Shown: positions 23,944 through 32,926, counted from the first letter of the stretch. The stretch is 64,000 bases of DNA from Micromonospora carbonacea (GCF_014205165.1 NZ_JACHMZ010000001.1:6802501-6866500), one strand, 5' to 3'. Program-made: numbers and translations. The notes: generated by a model not told the origin, from the sequence alone.

Positions 23944-25829
23944 TTGTCGCCGAGCTTTATCAGCAAGGCCGCCCGCTCGTCGTCGTCACCCGCCAGGCCC
24001 CAGCCGTCGCTGGGGCCTGGGCCCGCCTGCAGGCATCGATGTCCCGAGGAATCGTCGGCGGGTCGGCCGACCGCATGGAGGTGCGCGTCGATGTCTTTCT
24101 GGCTGAACTAACGGCGCTGCGTGAGGTGCGAACGGTCTTCTCGGAGCCGATTCGGCTGGGCCCCACGCTGCAGGAGCAGATCCGCTCGCTTATCAGCGAC
24201 CAAAGGCGCCGCGAGGACGTCGCTGCCGGATCCCATCCGACGTCGCCCGACACGCTAGCGGCCCAGCTAGCCGCAGCGGGCTTCCGCCGCCACTTGCGCG
24301 GCTTCCAGCTGGAGAACCTCGCGTTGATCCAGCGGCTCCCGCACGGCGCGGACTTCTCCGTCCCCGGTGCCGGCAAGACCACGGTCGCGCTGGCCAATTA
24401 CACTCTGATGCGAGCTCGCAAGGACGTTGAGCAGCTTCTCGTCATCGCGCCCCTCGCCGCTTTCGAGGCATGGCGTGAGGATGCCGCGGCATGCTTCGAG
24501 AGGCCGCCCCGCATCGCGACCCATGCCGGGGCTGTCTCGATCGACAGCGACGTCGAGCTGCTACTGACCAGCTATAACCGCGTCGCCTCCGACTACGACC
24601 GCATCCGGGGGTACGTCGGCCGCCGACCCACCCACGTCATACTCGACGAAGCGCACCGGGTGAAGCGTGGAGCCCAGGGAGTGCACGGCCGCGCGGTGCT
24701 TGACCTCGCCTACGCCGCTCGGCGCCGCGACATCCTGACCGGCACCCCAGCCCCTCAAGGTGCCTTCGACCTAATCGCCCTCATGCGCTTTCTCTATCCA
24801 GGACAAGACCAAAGGATCCTGCCAGCGAGCGCTTACAACGAACGCGCGGGCCGCGACGACGATGTGCTGAGCCAGACCAGCGCCGCGATCCAACGTTACT
24901 TCGTCCGCACGCCCAAGTCACGCCTTGGCCTGCCCAGCACCACCTTCGATGTCATTACGCAGATGATGAGCCCTATCCAGCAGGCCATTTATAGTGCGCT
25001 GCTAGGTCGCTACCGCGGCGACTTCGAGCTGGACCGCCCGACCCGTCGGCAGTTCGACAGGCTAGGCAGGGTCATCATGTACCTACTGGAGGCTGCGACT
25101 AACCCAATGCTGTTGGTCGCCGGCTCGGACGACGCCGATGAGCTTGGATTCATACACCCGCCGCTTGCCCTAGACGGCAGCGAGCCGCTCGCTGACTTGC
25201 TGGCCCGGTACCGCGACTATGAAACTCCTTGGAAGTATGAGCATGTCAAAGCGTTGCTCGAGCAAGCGCGCGAACGTGGCGAAAAAGTCATCGTCTGGTC
25301 TACCTTCGTACGCAACATCCGATCGCTAGCCACGCACCTCAAGAGCTTCCAGCCGGCCATCGTGCACGGAGGAATTCCCACACGAGACAGCGCGCCGAAC
25401 GGGACGCTCACTCGCGAGGCCGAGCTGGATCGCTTCCGACACGACCGAGACTGCCACGTCCTGCTTGCCAACCCAGCTGCTTGCGGTGAAGGCATCAGCT
25501 TGCACCACTGGTGCCATCACGCCATCTACCTCGACCGGACCTTCAACGCTGGCCACTTTTTGCAAAGCCAAGACCGCATCCACCGGCTTGGACTCAAGGA
25601 CAACGTGACTACCCGGTTTACACTGCTCCTCAGCGAGGGAAGCATCGACGAGACCGTCAACATCCGACTGCGTGAAAAGATCACTGCCCTGTCCACGCTA
25701 ATGGACGATCCAGGCTTGGTGCGTGTGGCTCTTCCCGAGCAGGACGATGACACGCCCGAACATCCGGCAGCCTCGGACGATATGGAGGCTATCGCATCGC
25801 ATGTTAAGGCACGGCTCGATGCTGCCTAA
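23940..25829 (+). CDS. SNF2-family DEAH helicase
   Basis: 629 residues. Helicase motifs appear in order. These are the Walker A FSVPGAGKTTVALANY, LLTSYNRVASDYDR (Ib), the DEAH box VILDEAHRVKRG, motif III DILTGTPAPQGAF, motif IV VIVWSTFVRNIRSLATHL, motif V NPAACGEGISLHHW and motif VI QSQDRIHRLG. It is a dsDNA translocase or remodeller. The N-terminal 120 residues are of unknown fold. The start GTG overlaps the ParB-like stop by 4 bases and its 3' end overlaps the DUF3883-like gene by 11. Together with the neighbouring R-M genes a phage-defence role is likely (inference). Confidence 0.85.
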   Translation: MIVAELYQQGRPLVVVTRQAPAVAGAWARLQASMSRGIVGGSADRMEVRVDVFLAELTALREVRTVFSEPIRLGPTLQEQIRSLISDQRRREDVAAGSHPTSPDTLAAQLAAAGFRRHLRGFQLENLALIQRLPHGADFSVPGAGKTTVALANYTLMRARKDVEQLLVIAPLAAFEAWREDAAACFERPPRIATHAGAVSIDSDVELLLTSYNRVASDYDRIRGYVGRRPTHVILDEAHRVKRGAQGVHGRAVLDLAYAARRRDILTGTPAPQGAFDLIALMRFLYPGQDQRILPASAYNERAGRDDDVLSQTSAAIQRYFVRTPKSRLGLPSTTFDVITQMMSPIQQAIYSALLGRYRGDFELDRPTRRQFDRLGRVIMYLLEAATNPMLLVAGSDDADELGFIHPPLALDGSEPLADLLARYRDYETPWKYEHVKALLEQARERGEKVIVWSTFVRNIRSLATHLKSFQPAIVHGGIPTRDSAPNGTLTREAELDRFRHDRDCHVLLANPAACGEGISLHHWCHHAIYLDRTFNAGHFLQSQDRIHRLGLKDNVTTRFTLLLSEGSIDETVNIRLREKITALSTLMDDPGLVRVALPEQDDDTPEHPAASDDMEAIASHVKARLDAA

Positions 25830-26721
25830 GCGCGGTATAGCCCACGCGGTTCTGCTCCTCTGCCATGCCGCCCACCTCGCACCACGCCGCGATGTCGCAG
25901 ACTGGGTCGGTGCCGCCAGTGCCCAAGGTGGCTTTATAGCGGCCGCCACGGACTTGACTGCGCCTGCGGAGCGCCTGCTGGCCGTCGGGCTCGCCAAGCA
26001 AACCAAGACGATTGTTCTAGCGCCTCCGCTCGCTGGAATCGCAAGCATAGCCAACAGCGCAACCTTGCGCCATATCGCCAGGGTGCTGTTGACCTACGAC
26101 GCGCCTTCCTGGCTGCGCATCGCAGTGTCGCCTGACGGGGTTTCCCGCGAATACATCCCTACGAATGTCTTGCGCGACTTAGAATGGCTTGATCCCGAGC
26201 TTGACGACATACTTCTGGACGTCGTCCGCTCGGTGAGCATTTCCCGCGGCACCGAGTTTGCTAAGCGGATCGGCGACGCCGCCGAGGCGGTTATACTGGC
26301 GGCGTTGCGAGCCGACGGCCGGCATCCCACCCACGTGGCGCCCATCTCCGATACATTTGGGTACGACATCGAGTGCATTGGCCCGCCCATGCTTCGCGTG
26401 GAGGTCAAAGGTTGCAGCGTCAACAGCCGCGGCACCTTTCATTTGAGCCGTAATGAATACAACAAGAGCCTCATTTACGGCGACGAGTGGATTTTGACTC
26501 AGGTCGTCTTCAAGAGCGAGGCTTTTGTCGCGTCGGTTCTCAAGCCAGCGCATATCGCGGGCGTCTTCGAGGTCAGCGCCCGGGATGTCGCTTTGGTGGT
26601 TCCAGCGGATACTACTGAGTTTGTATGGACCGAGTCGGCGGTGATCACCCCACTGCCTACTGCATGGCGTCCCGTCTCTTATTCCATCGCTGATGTCACC
26701 ATGCCAGGCCTCGCACGTTGA
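25819..26721 (+). CDS. DUF3883-like (putative PD-(D/E)xK nuclease) protein
   Basis: 300 residues from ATG 25819 inside the SNF2 3' end. The C-terminal half GDAAEAVILAALRADGRHPT, then DTFGYDIECIGPPMLRVEVK followed by GCSVNSRGTFHLSRNEYNKS, has the G-x-D...E-x-K core of restriction-endonuclease-fold proteins of the NOV C-terminal/DUF3883 type, with LSRNEY as a typical following helix. The N-terminal half is unrecognised. It is a plausible DNA-cleaving effector of the SNF2 operon. An IS3 element sits about 130 bases downstream without damaging it. Confidence 0.65.
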   Translation: MLPKRGIAHAVLLLCHAAHLAPRRDVADWVGAASAQGGFIAAATDLTAPAERLLAVGLAKQTKTIVLAPPLAGIASIANSATLRHIARVLLTYDAPSWLRIAVSPDGVSREYIPTNVLRDLEWLDPELDDILLDVVRSVSISRGTEFAKRIGDAAEAVILAALRADGRHPTHVAPISDTFGYDIECIGPPMLRVEVKGCSVNSRGTFHLSRNEYNKSLIYGDEWILTQVVFKSEAFVASVLKPAHIAGVFEVSARDVALVVPADTTEFVWTESAVITPLPTAWRPVSYSIADVTMPGLAR

Positions 26722-26881
26722 CTCGCATGAGCCAGAGCAGGCGAAGCAATTCCTTCGCCCTCCAAGATTTCGGCGACCCCGCTAGACGCCTCGAACCGAG
26801 TTATGGCGGTCCGGCAGCCTTTGCCTGCGCACCGCTGCTGGGAGCGTCTGGGTCTGCTGCACCGATAGGTGACAGTTTCAG

Positions 26882-27745
26882 TCACGCGGCCTGACTGGCC
26901 GGTGGGGTCATGATGGTCTCGTACTCGATAGGGGTCAACCGGGACAGGGATCGTTGGCGTCGTCGGCGATGGTAGGTCCGTTCGATCCAGGTCACGATCG
27001 CGGTCCCGAGCTGCTGCCGGGTCGTCCAGGTTCGGCGGTCGAGGACGTTGTTCTGCAGCAGGCCGAAGAACGATTCCATGGCGGCGTTGTCGCCGGCGGC
27101 GCCGACTCTGCCCATCGACCCGGTCACGTCGTGCTGGTTTAGGGCGTGGACGAATTTTCGGCTGCGAAATTGCGACCCGCGGTCGGTGTGCAGCACGCAG
27201 CCGGCCACGTCACCACGGCGGGCTGCGGCGTTGTGCAACGCGGTGACGGCCAGGCGGGACTTCATCCGTGAGTCGATGGAGTAGCCGACGATCCGGTTCG
27301 ACCACACGTCCTTGATCGCGCACAGGTAGAGCTTGCCCTCACCCGTGCGGTGCTCGGTGATGTCGGCCAGCCACAACCGGTTCGGGCCGTCGGCGGTGAA
27401 GTCTCGCTTGACGAGGTCGTCGTGAACCGGTGGACCGGCCTTGCCACCCTTGCCGGGCTTCCTGCGCTTGCTGAAGGCGCTCCACCAGCCGTTGTCCGAG
27501 CAGATCTTCCATCCGGTGCGCTCTGCCATCGGCTCTCCGGCGGCGCGGGCCTCATCGATCAGGAACCGGTAGCCGAACTCCGGGTCATCGCGGTGGGCGT
27601 CGACCAGGGCATTCGCGCGGTAAGCAGCGACGAGTTCGGCGTCGCGGACAGGCCGGGCGAGCCACCGGTAGTAGGGCTGACGAGCGATGTTCAGCACCCG
27701 GCACGTCACCGCGACGGGGATCCCGTCGGCGGCCAGCTCGCTCAC
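26882..27745 (-). CDS. IS3-family transposase OrfB (DDE integrase)
   Basis: 287 residues, complete. The N-terminal helical HTH_21 domain (GIPVAVTCRVLNIARQPYYR) is followed by the rve integrase core. The DDE triad lies in NRLWLADITEH, CVLHTDRGSQFRSRKFV and NAAMESFFGLLQNNVL, with the ending RRRQRSLSRLTPIEYE typical of IS3 OrfB. Its start overlaps the OrfA stop. The A-rich run GGGAAAAGG just before the overlap (plus-strand 27757-27765) is a candidate site for the -1 frameshift that makes the OrfAB fusion. Confidence 0.93.
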   Translation of the reverse strand: MSELAADGIPVAVTCRVLNIARQPYYRWLARPVRDAELVAAYRANALVDAHRDDPEFGYRFLIDEARAAGEPMAERTGWKICSDNGWWSAFSKRRKPGKGGKAGPPVHDDLVKRDFTADGPNRLWLADITEHRTGEGKLYLCAIKDVWSNRIVGYSIDSRMKSRLAVTALHNAAARRGDVAGCVLHTDRGSQFRSRKFVHALNQHDVTGSMGRVGAAGDNAAMESFFGLLQNNVLDRRTWTTRQQLGTAIVTWIERTYHRRRRQRSLSRLTPIEYETIMTPPASQAA

Positions 27746-28074
27746 GAGCGGGTAGAGCCTTTTCCCGGCAGATGCGCCTGCGACAAGTACGCCGCGGCCC
27801 GCCGCAGGACCTCGTTCTCCTGCTCCAACAACCGGATCCGCTTGCGGGCCTCGCGCAGCTCGGCTGACTCGCCACCGGTCGTGCCGGGCTTCGCGCCAGC
27901 ATCAACGTCGGCTTGGCGCAGCCACTTGAACAACGTCATCGGGTGGACCCCGAAGTCCTTCGCGATCTGCTCGACCGTCACACCTGGCTCGCGGTCGCGG
28001 GCCACCCGCACGACGTCATCACGGAACTCACGAGGGTAAGGCTTGGGCACAGCGACATCCTTCCAGCCCGCCAC
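27742..28074 (-). CDS. IS3-family transposase OrfA
   Basis: 110 residues. The helix-turn-helix PYPREFRDDVVRVARDREPG, then VTVEQIAKDFGVHPMTLFKW, and the leucine-zipper-like LREARKRIRLLEQENEVLRR (a coiled coil) are the standard OrfA layout for binding the terminal repeats and dimerising. Overlaps OrfB by 4 bases. Confidence 0.92.
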   Translation of the reverse strand: MAGWKDVAVPKPYPREFRDDVVRVARDREPGVTVEQIAKDFGVHPMTLFKWLRQADVDAGAKPGTTGGESAELREARKRIRLLEQENEVLRRAAAYLSQAHLPGKGSTRS

Positions 28075-28379
28075 CAGGGCAAGCCATCTCAGATGTCACC
28101 TACCGGTGCAGCAGACCCTCTGCTTGCAGCTCGGCGTTAACTGGTCACTATTGTGCTAGATGGCACGGGCAGCGTCGCGGTGGGGCGACCTGCCGGCACC
28201 CGAAAGCCGATCAAGCCGCAATACTTCAGAGTTGATGCGATATCGAAACGACCGTAGTCGCCTGACGCCCTGCTATTGCTCCAGAAGTGAGGCATCACTG
28301 GAGGGCTCCTAGCGCGCCGCATCGCTAGAGGGTTGACCATCGACGCAGGCTCGACGGGAAGCTTGGAGAAGCGTAGTTT

Positions 28380-29828
28380 GTGCCCGTGAGCGACTCACTC
28401 GGCATCCCCAATCCAGGCAAGCTAGGACTGCATCAGGCCTTCCGCGCGTGGACAGATCCGGACGTAGGGGACTCTTCCTTTGACGGCTTGGTTGTTTTAG
28501 ATGCAAGTGCTCTGCTTCACATGTACAGAGTAACCAAAGCAGCAAGAGAGCAGGTCTTTGCGACTCTTAAGAGAGTCGAGGATCGCCTCTGGATTCCGCA
28601 CCAAGCTGCCACCGAGTTCCACCGGAACAGGCGGGGGGTGGTCGAGGGCAAGATGGCTCAGTTTCGGGAGATGCGAACGACGCTTGCGCACGCCAGTATC
28701 GTCGCTGTATCGAGTCTCAAGAAGTCAGTTCAGCGCCTAGTTGAATTCAGGCAATACAACATGGCAAGCCGAGACTGGGATCCACAAGGATATGGACTGG
28801 ATGAGAAATCCATTCACGGCAGGCTTGTCGGTCTCATGGATTCGGCCTTGGCTGAGCTGAAGGCTTTGCAGGATGAACATGACATCGGTCCCGGAGATAT
28901 CGCGAATGAAGATCCGATACTTCAGCAGCTTGATCTTCTCACGCGCGGCAGGATAGGGAAACCGTACTCGCAGCGACAACTGATGGAAATCGTAGGTGAA
29001 GCTATCGATTTTCGCTTCCCGAACGAGATTCCTCCTGGCTACAAGGACGCAGGGAAGCGGTCTCCGTATGGCGCTGCAGGCGATTACGTTTTCTGGAGGC
29101 AGGTTCTCGATCGAGCCTGCGAGGAGCCACGGCATAACATAATTACCTTGGTGACAAATGACGCCAAAAGCGATTGGTGGATTTTCGACAAGAGTGGAGA
29201 GCCGATAAAGCCTCGCTCCGAACTTAGCCAGGAGATGTTTGAGTGCACAGGCGCGCAATTGCGGCTGTTGACCCTTTCTGGATTACTTGGAACAGCGGCC
29301 GCTAAATTTCCCGGCAGCGTCAGTATTGAGACGGTTCGTTCAGTCCGCAGGTCTGAGACAATGGCTCGGATCGCCGAGACGGTGAGCGTTTTGCGTGCTA
29401 CCGCTAGCGAGCCGCTGGACTCAGATTTGCAATCTTTGCCACCATTCATGTTTGAGCAGCTTGTTCTGGCACTTCTAATCGCGATGGGGTATCAGGACGT
29501 CGAGTCGATCGCAGATAGCTCGACTTCGGGCTATAGCGTTCGAGCAGTGCATCCTCATTCGAATCTCGGCAACGGAATCACTCTAGTGGCGGTCGGACGT
29601 GGCTCGGAGCCCGTTGAGAAAGAATGTATTCATGCACTCATAAGGGCAATGCAGGAGTTCGCGGCCGAGTCTGGGATGGTGGTGACCACAGGCGAGTTTT
29701 CACAGACGACTAAGGAGGCTATTGGGGATTTCGAAATACAGCTTATTGATGGTCGCCGGTTGCTGGAGCTGCTGGATGAGTTCCTAGAAATTGGGGCCAC
29801 CATCTCAACGCTCTCCGGCGAGAAGTGA
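28380..29828 (+). CDS. PIN-like RNase domain fused to a degenerate Mrr-like domain
   Basis: 482 residues, GTG start with GGAG 12 bases upstream. The N-terminal 300 residues look like a PIN_8/DUF4935-type nuclease. They show an acidic start FDGLVVLDASALLHMYRV, RLWIPHQAATEFHRNRRGVV and a final acidic block NIITLVTNDAKSDWWIFD. The C-terminal 110 residues align with the Mrr-type restriction domain (FEQLVLALLIAMGYQDVESI, GMVVTTGEFSQTTKEAI, LIDGRRLLELLDEFLEIG). However, the expected catalytic D and Q-x-K are replaced (GYSVRAV and LVAVGRG). Markedly low GC for this genome. Probably a defence or toxin gene acquired by transfer. Confidence 0.65.
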   Translation: MPVSDSLGIPNPGKLGLHQAFRAWTDPDVGDSSFDGLVVLDASALLHMYRVTKAAREQVFATLKRVEDRLWIPHQAATEFHRNRRGVVEGKMAQFREMRTTLAHASIVAVSSLKKSVQRLVEFRQYNMASRDWDPQGYGLDEKSIHGRLVGLMDSALAELKALQDEHDIGPGDIANEDPILQQLDLLTRGRIGKPYSQRQLMEIVGEAIDFRFPNEIPPGYKDAGKRSPYGAAGDYVFWRQVLDRACEEPRHNIITLVTNDAKSDWWIFDKSGEPIKPRSELSQEMFECTGAQLRLLTLSGLLGTAAAKFPGSVSIETVRSVRRSETMARIAETVSVLRATASEPLDSDLQSLPPFMFEQLVLALLIAMGYQDVESIADSSTSGYSVRAVHPHSNLGNGITLVAVGRGSEPVEKECIHALIRAMQEFAAESGMVVTTGEFSQTTKEAIGDFEIQLIDGRRLLELLDEFLEIGATISTLSGEK

Positions 29829-30106
29829 GTGCTCTCGCTCTCGATGGATCTCGATGGGGTGACAGGAAGTGTTGGCCGAACACCAGTGGCGAAGGTCCGA
29901 CGGCGAGGCTACCGCACAGCAGCGCACGGTGGTACCTGGCTGTTTCCCGATGCCTGGCACTAGCCGACTGGAGGTGCCGCCCAGTGCTCAAGGGCCGCCC
30001 GCGCGGCCATACGGGCGGCGTTGACCGGGCCGACCCGCTTCGTGGCTCGGCGGACTCGCAGGACCACCGTCGACCGGCCTTGACTCGTGGCCTTGTTGTC
30101 GATCCG

Positions 30107-31003
30107 CTAACCGACGTCTTGCGTCGTTGGCTGGACACCTCGGACTAGCGTCGACAGGAATCGGATGGAGTCCTCGACGCGGTGCTTGATGGTCCGGAGG
30201 GTGGGGATGTCGAGGCGTCCTGCGGCACCGTGCGTGCCCTTGTTCAACCGGGAGAAGAGATTCATCACGTCGTTGACGTTCGTTTCCATGAAGTCGTCCA
30301 GGGCCTCGTAGCCGGCACCGTTGAGGTCAAGCAGGTAACCGATTTTTCCCGTCGTGCGACCGCCCTTGCCGTCGGGTCCTCGCTCACAGTTCGGCTTGGT
30401 CAGCAGCACCGCAGCGTCGGTAGCCTTCATGTTGATTAGTTCTACGATGATCTCGCGTGCGCTGGTGCAGAAATGCCGCGCGGCATCTGGGTTACGCGGG
30501 TTGACGCGAACAGCGCGCCCTCCCATCGGTTGTGCAGGTCCTTCGACAACACGGACAACTCGGCGATGATCGGCGTGCCCCCCCATCTCGTCCGCGTCGG
30601 CGACCGTCTCGGTTAGGAGGGCGTTGGCAACCTGTACGCTGTTGGCCGTCTCAGCTTCTGCCAGGTCAGCCAGTTCCTGCCCGCGCTCGTTCCACAGCTC
30701 GGACTGCTCATCAACGCGGGAGTACGCGGTGTGTAGCGCGATGGCGGAGGTCTGCACCGTGACGTAGCGGGTCGTTGACCGCTGACGGTTGAGCCGTGCA
30801 CTCTCGGCGTTGAGTCGCTGCCGATTGGAACGCACGCGTGCGTTGTGCGCAGGTACCTCGCGGTTGTGCTTGTCAACGGCGCGCTTCACCTCGCGGTTGT
30901 ACGCCGCAGCCTCGCGGTTGTAGGTGGTGACGGCCTGCGTCAGCTTGCGGTTGTGGTCGTCGACCATGCGCTTGTACTGAGCAGGAGTGATTTTCCGGGG
31001 CAC
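30107..31003 (-). pseudogene. Frameshifted nuclease-like gene (pPIWI-associated-nuclease type)
   Basis: The N-terminal part from about GTG 31003 is a charged coiled coil (ITPAQYKRMVDDHNRKLTQA, then many NRE repeats). The C-terminal domain (PDAARHFCTSAREIIVELIN, TTGKIGYLLDLNGAGYEALD, NLFSRLNKGTHGAAGRLDIP, TIKHRVEDSIRFLSTL) resembles the family described as predicted pPIWI-associating nuclease. Between them, about 75 bases are read in the wrong frame. The protein-like sequence TPIIAELSVLSKDLHNRWEG is found one frame over, entered at a run of seven C (30578-30584) and left near 30505-30512. So there are two compensating indels, from either real decay or sequencing error. Start uncertain. Confidence 0.55.
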
Positions 31004-31349
31004 CGTAACCGCCGTAACGTCCGCCAGCGAGGTTACGCCGCGACACATCGCACATCGCCACTGAAGGGATAGTTGTCGGGGTCTGCACCTCAAGGTCATG
31101 CACGAGCACGCCGTGAAGCTACGCGGTTGGTGTAGGGCTCCGCGTTGCCGGCCACGGTCCGGCGGTTGCCCACGGAGCGCAGCCTCATCGTCCGTCGACT
31201 GCGGCGGACCGTTGAGCGAGACTATTGAATCAGCAGAAACGAACGAACGCGCGAGCAGCCCACGAGCATCCGGGCTCCATTGTGGATCGCTGGTGCCGTA
31301 TTCCTGCAGGCCAGTAGAGGACCGTGGGAGTGCCGACAGAGATTGCTGT
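31004..31349. other. Intergenic between the nuclease-like gene and the truncated tRNA
   Basis: About 345 bases. The minus frame is open but contains no recognisable protein. This is the island-side flank of the truncated tRNA copy; it diverges completely from the sequence beyond the intact tRNA's anticodon arm. Confidence 0.35.
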
Positions 31350-31449
31350 GGATTAAAAGTCCTCAGCTCTGCCATTGAGCTAACGGCCCGCTGAGCCACA
31401 GATTACCCGAATGCCTCCCCCGGTTCGGGTCCGCCTGCGGGCAGCCCTG
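31350..31449 (-). repeat. 100-bp inverted repeat, right copy, with truncated tRNA-Lys
   Basis: Reverse-complement copy of 9984-10083 (97 of 100 identical). Read on minus, it contains the tRNA upstream region and then the tRNA-Lys 5' half (31387 to 31350), breaking off after ACTTTTAATCC in the anticodon arm. The 3' half of the tRNA is absent here and I did not find it elsewhere in the window. This is a non-functional tRNA fragment and marks the right boundary of the island. Confidence 0.85.
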
Positions 31450-31908
31450 CGGCCCGATTCGGCCAACCGTGCAGCCCTCCGGGTAACGGACGTCCTCGTG
31501 CACGCCCTTGAACACCTTGGCGCGAACGTGGTCCACACCCAGCTCGCGCAGCCGGTCCAGGTCGGCGGTGGAGCGACCGAGCACGACCCGGAGCAGCGGC
31601 GGGTAGAGCACGTACAGGGCGGTCACGTCGAAACCCGCGCGCCGAAGGATCAGGTAGTTGCGGGCGTAGGCGTCGAGTTCCAGCCCGCGCAGCTCGCGCT
31701 CGGGCTGGTGGATCGCGGCGACGATCTTCGCCACCCGGTCCGCCGGGACACGCTCGGCGAAGGCCGCCACGTCGTCGGAGGCGAGGTTGGTGTTGATGCT
31801 GATGAAGTGGTTGCCGACCAGGCCCCGGCACAACTCGACGAAGCCGGGATACATGAACGGCTCGCCGCCGGACATGTGCACCAGGCAGACCTTGCCCAGC
31901 TCCATCAA
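31450..31908 (-). pseudogene. Radical SAM protein remnant
   Basis: The frame carries the radical-SAM motif VHMSGGEPFMYPGFVELCRG (the GGEP SAM-binding block) and downstream FISINTNLASDDVAAFAERV and DVTALYVLYPPLLRVVLGRS. The N-terminal CxxxCxxC cluster, which should lie about 40 residues earlier, is missing because the AraC gene begins there. The C-terminus runs straight into the 100-bp tRNA repeat. So both ends are cut, consistent with rearrangement at the island boundary. What it modified is unknown. Confidence 0.65.
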
Positions 31909-31930
31909 GGCGGGGGAAACTCAGGTCGCT

Positions 31931-32926
31931 CTACAGGGCCGTCTGCCGCAGCGTGTCGTGGGGAAGGCAGCCGTATTCCTTGCGGTATGCCTGAGCGAAC
32001 CGTCCGGTATGGGCAAAGCCCCAGCGGCGGGCCATCTCCGTGACGGTCTGTCCTGGCATGGCGTTCTCCAGGTCGTGGTGCGCCCGACGTAGCCGGACGG
32101 CACGCAGAAGCCCCATCGGGCTCTGCCCATGGTGCCGCTGAAAGGCGACCTGCAACGCGCGCGGACCGACGTCGCAGGCTGCGGCGATCTGGACGACGGT
32201 CAAGGGCTCGGCGGCGTGCGCCTCGATGAAGTCGGTGGCGCGGCGAACCACCGCGGAGCGGATACTCCGCGGGCTCGGGAGGTAGGGCACGGTCATGGTG
32301 GTGTTCGGAAAGACGGCCACGGCGGTGGCGGCGATGAGGCTGACGAGGCCGGCTCGCACGAGAGGGCTGTGGATCGCGGCGTCGTCCTCGGTGAGTTCTC
32401 GGTGCACGAATGCGGTGACCGACTGCCACAGGGCTGCCATGGCGGGGGAGACGGGCGTCATGGTGATGAAGCGGAAATCAGCGGAGGGCAGCCCGGTGCG
32501 GAGCGCGGCGACTGCGGCGATGCGGGGCAGGGGCAACCGGACGATGCGGGCCGCCACATCCTCGGCGACTAGGGTGGAAGGCGACTCGGGATAGCGCCCT
32601 ACCGTGCCGGGGCTCAGGCGTAACTCCTCCTGCCGGCCGACGATCGCGCATCGGCCGCGAGTCAGGGCTACCGCGGCGAAGCCGGGATAGGGCGGAGTCT
32701 CGGCCTGCGCGCTAAGCGTGTACCGCATCGTGTCCATCGCCAGCTCGTCTGCGAGCAGGGTGCGTCGACGGTAGTAGAAGCGACGGCGAGGCCCGGAGAT
32801 CTGGGCACGGTGATCGCCGAAGTTGCGTGCTATCAGGTCGTGCGCGCGTTCAGGGTCGATTGTCTCTACAAGGGTGTGGGTGACTGGCTCCGGCCCGGTG
32901 GAACGTTTCGTTCGATTCTCGCTCAC
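31931..32926 (-). CDS. AraC-family transcriptional regulator
   Basis: 331 residues. The C-terminal pair of helix-turn-helix motifs is complete: LTVVQIAAACDVGPRALQVA (first HTH), FQRHHGQSPMGLLRAVRLRR, and VTEMARRWGFAHTGRFAQAY with RKEYGCLPHDTLRQ (second HTH). The N-terminal 200 residues resemble the AraC_binding_2 domain. The adjacent genes give no hint of its target. GTG start at 32926. It stops 22 bases before the radical-SAM remnant. Confidence 0.88.
   Translation of the reverse strand: MSENRTKRSTGPEPVTHTLVETIDPERAHDLIARNFGDHRAQISGPRRRFYYRRRTLLADELAMDTMRYTLSAQAETPPYPGFAAVALTRGRCAIVGRQEELRLSPGTVGRYPESPSTLVAEDVAARIVRLPLPRIAAVAALRTGLPSADFRFITMTPVSPAMAALWQSVTAFVHRELTEDDAAIHSPLVRAGLVSLIAATAVAVFPNTTMTVPYLPSPRSIRSAVVRRATDFIEAHAAEPLTVVQIAAACDVGPRALQVAFQRHHGQSPMGLLRAVRLRRAHHDLENAMPGQTVTEMARRWGFAHTGRFAQAYRKEYGCLPHDTLRQTAL

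Larger units (their letters stand above)
26850..28118 (-). mobile_element. IS3-family insertion sequence
   Basis: About 1.27 kb. Left end GGGTCTGCTGCACCGATAGG from 26850. The right end read on minus from 28118 is GGGTCTGCTGCACCGGTAGG, so the terminal repeats differ at one position over about 25 bases. The trinucleotide TCT lies immediately outside both ends (26847-26849 and 28119-28121), matching the 3-bp target duplication usual for the family. It encodes OrfA and OrfB and looks intact. Confidence 0.88.
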
